From Thermoplasmata archaeon (lineage in GTDB: Archaea; Thermoplasmatota; Thermoplasmata; Thermoplasmatales; Thermoplasmataceae), in assembly GCA_021826785.1 (NCBI GenBank), contig JAKAYN010000028.1:1-7165 (forward strand): a stretch of DNA of 7,165 nucleotides, in the 5' to 3' direction. This document shows, piece by piece, positions 4,986 to 7,165 of the stretch. Position 1 is the first letter of the stretch; every line of letters starts with the position of its first letter. The translations under genes and the position numbers were made by a program. The notes beneath the pieces are model-generated. The model ran no database searches. It was not told the origin of the DNA and saw only the letters and a list, made by a program, of their open reading frames with translations.

Positions 4986-6668
4986 ATGGAAAAAATGAAG
5001 TATGATGCTGTTATAATGGGTGCAGGCCTTGCTGGATTAATGGCCGCAAACGAAATTGCATCTGCAGGCTTTAGTGTCGCCGTTGTTTCCAAGGTTTTTC
5101 CAACGAGATCACATTCATCAGCCGCTGAGGGTGGAATAGCGGCATACATACCTGGCAATTCAGACCCAAATGACGATCCAGATTACATGAGCTACGATGA
5201 AATAAAAGGTGGCGATTATCTTGTAGATCAGGACGCTGCAGAGCTTTTATCAGCAAAATCCGGTGAGATCGTAAGAACTTTAGATTCCTGGGGTGCACCA
5301 TTTAACAGGCAACCAGATGGCAGAATAGCATTGAGGTACTTTGGTGGCCAAACATATCCAAGAACAAGGTTTGTTGGTGATAAGACCGGTATGGCACTTC
5401 TGCACACCCTTTATGAAAGGGCATCAGGTTTTAACATCGATTTCTACAACGAATGGTACGTTATAGATCTTTTAAAGGATAAAAAGGCTGCCGGGCTGGT
5501 TGCACTGCAGATGAGATCTCTTGATCCAGTATATCTTGGTGCAAAGGCGATTATAATAGCTTCCGGCGGTCTTGGAATGATATACAAGCACAGCACAAAC
5601 AGCTATATAAACACAGGTGATGGATACGGCATAGCCCTAAGGGCCGGTGTGCCATTAAAGGATCCAGAATTTGTGCAGTTCCATCCCACTGGTCTTTACC
5701 CATCTGATATATTAATAAGTGAGGCGGCCAGGGCTGAAGGTGGAATATTAAGGAACAATAAGAATGAAAGGTTTATGGAGAAATACGCACCGCATAAGTT
5801 CGATCTTGCGCCAAGGGATATCGTATCAAGGTCAATGACCATCGAAATAAATGAGGGCCGTGGTTTTCCTGGTGGCTATCTCGGGCTTGATTTAACACAT
5901 CTTGGCAGGGAATACATAATGGATAGATTAAGCCTTGCATACGAGGCTGCAAAGACCTTTGCTGGCGTTGATGCAACTGAAGAGATGATACCTGTAAGAC
6001 CGGCACAGCATTACTTTATGGGCGGCATAGATGTTGATATAACAGGCGCATCACCACTGCCGGGCCTATTCGCCGCAGGAGAGGCTGCCTGTGTGTCTGT
6101 CCATGGTGCAAACCGTCTTGGATCAAACTCTCTCCTTGAGACACTTGTCTATGGCAGGGAAACTGGAAAAACGGTTGTGGAATTTTTAAAGAAGGAACAT
6201 GATATTCCAGATTTAAACCCGGATAATTCCCTAGATGATGCTTATAAATATGTTAAAAGGGAAAGTGGCGAGCACTTCGGATCAATATTAAACGATCTGC
6301 GCGAGACTATGTGGGATAACGTTGGAATATTCAGGGATGATAAGAAGCTATCAAAGGCCGTTTCTGATATAAAAGCATTGAGAAAGCGTGCCGAATCATT
6401 GTATGTAACAGATAAAAGCAATAATTACAACACAGAATTCTTTAATGCGCTAGAACTAAGAAACATGCTTGATGTTGCCTATGTCATAGCCGAAAGCGCA
6501 TTAAACAGAAAGGAATCACGCGGTGCACATTACAGGACAGATTTCCCAGACAGAAACGATAATGACTGGTTAAAGCATACCATATCATATCTCTCAGATG
6601 GTAATGTGAAGATAGATTATAAACCTGTGAAAATGACCAGGTGGAAGCCTGAGGTTAGGGTGTATTAA
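4986..6668 (+). CDS. sdhA: Succinate dehydrogenase flavoprotein subunit
   Basis: This is the catalytic subunit of succinate:quinone oxidoreductase (complex II). It oxidises succinate to fumarate and passes electrons to the iron-sulfur subunit on the cytoplasmic membrane face. The 560 residues are full length. The FAD-binding loop is [10 protein letters not shown] at 12-21. His43 in [11 protein letters not shown] (40-50) aligns with the histidine that binds FAD covalently. Substrate-site residues visible are HPTG (233-236), Arg249 in EAARAEGG (the proton-delivering arginine), His342 in QHYFMGG, and Arg377 in [13 protein letters not shown] (373-385). RGAHYR (512-517) and the C-terminal RWKPEVRVY are also typical. 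The covalent histidine argues for SDH/fumarate reductase rather than L-aspartate oxidase. sdhB begins one base after the stop codon, so the pair forms an operon; mdh lies just upstream. Confidence 0.96.
   Translation: MEKMKYDAVIMGAGLAGLMAANEIASAGFSVAVVSKVFPTRSHSSAAEGGIAAYIPGNSDPNDDPDYMSYDEIKGGDYLVDQDAAELLSAKSGEIVRTLDSWGAPFNRQPDGRIALRYFGGQTYPRTRFVGDKTGMALLHTLYERASGFNIDFYNEWYVIDLLKDKKAAGLVALQMRSLDPVYLGAKAIIIASGGLGMIYKHSTNSYINTGDGYGIALRAGVPLKDPEFVQFHPTGLYPSDILISEAARAEGGILRNNKNERFMEKYAPHKFDLAPRDIVSRSMTIEINEGRGFPGGYLGLDLTHLGREYIMDRLSLAYEAAKTFAGVDATEEMIPVRPAQHYFMGGIDVDITGASPLPGLFAAGEAACVSVHGANRLGSNSLLETLVYGRETGKTVVEFLKKEHDIPDLNPDNSLDDAYKYVKRESGEHFGSILNDLRETMWDNVGIFRDDKKLSKAVSDIKALRKRAESLYVTDKSNNYNTEFFNALELRNMLDVAYVIAESALNRKESRGAHYRTDFPDRNDNDWLKHTISYLSDGNVKIDYKPVKMTRWKPEVRVY
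6651..6662 (+). promoter_or_regulatory. Ribosome binding site of sdhB inside the end of sdhA
   Basis: GAGGT (6651-6655) and AGGGTG (6657-6662) lie in the last codons of sdhA, the second 7 bases before the sdhB ATG at 6670. They support this start and close translational linkage of the two subunits. Confidence 0.6.
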
Positions 6669-6669
6669 A

Positions 6670-7165
6670 ATGGTTGAGGAAAAAGAGATAACCGTAAAGG
6701 TGAGAAAGTATTCAAAGTCAGCTGGTGAATCCTGGCAATCATACAAGGTTAAAGTTGACAGGTACACACAGTTGACCGAGGTTCTGCGCAGGATAAAAAC
6801 TGAGCAGGATCCAGCACTATCTTACCGTGCCGCATGCCACATGGCTGTATGTGGCAGCTGCAGCATGATAATAAATGGTGAGCCAAGGCTGGCATGCAAA
6901 ACCCTTGCCCTTGACATAGTTAATGAGAACAATGAGGTTACACTGCAGCCAATGAGCTACTTTGAAACAGAGCGCGATCTGATACCTGACATTGATGAGT
7001 TCTATGAAAGAATGCACAAGGTAAAGCCAAGATTATACGCGGATAAAGAGGTATTAGACGGAGACTTTGAGCCAAGGATGACACCCGAGGATCAAAAGGA
7101 GGTCTGGAAATTCGCACAGTGTATATGGTGTGGCCTCTGTGTCTCAGCATGCCCCTCAGTTCGTA
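6670..7165 (+). CDS. sdhB: Succinate dehydrogenase iron-sulfur subunit, 3' end missing
   Basis: This subunit carries electrons from the SdhA flavin to quinone through a chain of iron-sulfur clusters. The first 165 residues are in the window and the rest lies past the right edge. The plant-type ferredoxin domain carries the [2Fe-2S] ligands Cys56, Cys61, Cys64 and Cys76 (CHMAVCGSC, then NGEPRLAC). The second domain begins with [12 protein letters not shown] at 151-162, giving Cys151, Cys154, Cys157 for the [4Fe-4S] cluster and Cys161, which in the family ligates the next cluster. The remaining ligands of the quinone-proximal clusters cannot be seen, so it is not possible to tell a normal three-cluster SdhB from an archaeal variant with an extra [4Fe-4S]. 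The ATG at 6670 is one base after the sdhA stop and has a good Shine-Dalgarno site. The anchor subunits, or an SdhE-like protein, are expected downstream. Confidence 0.95.
   Translation, partial: MVEEKEITVKVRKYSKSAGESWQSYKVKVDRYTQLTEVLRRIKTEQDPALSYRAACHMAVCGSCSMIINGEPRLACKTLALDIVNENNEVTLQPMSYFETERDLIPDIDEFYERMHKVKPRLYADKEVLDGDFEPRMTPEDQKEVWKFAQCIWCGLCVSACPSVR

Noticed and set aside
5071..6006. Minus-strand open frames inside sdhA
   Set aside because: They are antisense shadows of a full-length conserved gene, with no domain resemblance in their translations.
6817..7150. Minus-strand open frames opposite sdhB
   Set aside because: The plus strand carries both iron-sulfur cysteine motifs of SdhB in one frame, so these are shadows.
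1..7165. CRISPR arrays, tRNA or rRNA genes, long direct repeats, intact insertion sequences, defence-type cassettes
   Set aside because: I looked for spaced repeats, cloverleaf-like segments, duplications flanking the AT-rich spacer and clusters of unknown genes. None was convincing apart from the TnpB-like remnant.

Overview
The window looks like a chromosomal segment of a thermoacidophilic euryarchaeon of the Thermoplasmatales. I would guess Picrophilus or a close relative, but no marker here fixes the genus. The evidence is archaeal TATA boxes lying about 21-28 bases before start codons, several apparently leaderless genes beside genes with Shine-Dalgarno sites, heavy use of ATA (Ile) and AGA/AGG (Arg) codons, very AT-rich spacers, and an iron-sulfur family 5 uracil-DNA glycosylase.

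Left part (1-2239), all on the minus strand. A family 5 uracil-DNA glycosylase runs off the left edge. Next comes a 670-base AT-rich stretch without an intact gene, in which I find a decayed reading frame resembling the N-terminal third of a TnpB/IS1341-type (IS200/IS605 OrfB) protein, broken by in-frame stops. Then come a short-chain dehydrogenase/reductase and a small three-helix membrane protein of unknown function.

Centre (2240-2318). A 79-base divergent promoter region separates the two halves. It holds a perfectly palindromic 14-base TATA element and a second TATA-like box. The box spacing indicates that the phospholipase D-like gene starts at the ATG at 2319, not at an upstream TTG.

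Right part (2319-7165), all on the plus strand. A two-HKD phospholipase D superfamily protein overlaps by 4 bases with a cobalamin-pathway C17-methyltransferase (CobJ/CbiH), so the two are probably translationally coupled. Malate dehydrogenase follows with its own promoter. After it come the succinate dehydrogenase flavoprotein and iron-sulfur subunits, the latter cut by the window end. Mdh and SdhAB catalyse nearby steps of the TCA cycle (succinate to fumarate and malate to oxaloacetate) and form a small central-carbon/respiratory cluster. Genes for the SQR membrane anchor would be expected past the right edge.

I do not see a wholly new system. The points most worth a second look are the single-frame TnpB-like pseudogene, the coupled PLD/CobJ pair with its degenerate HKD motifs, and the divergent promoter.
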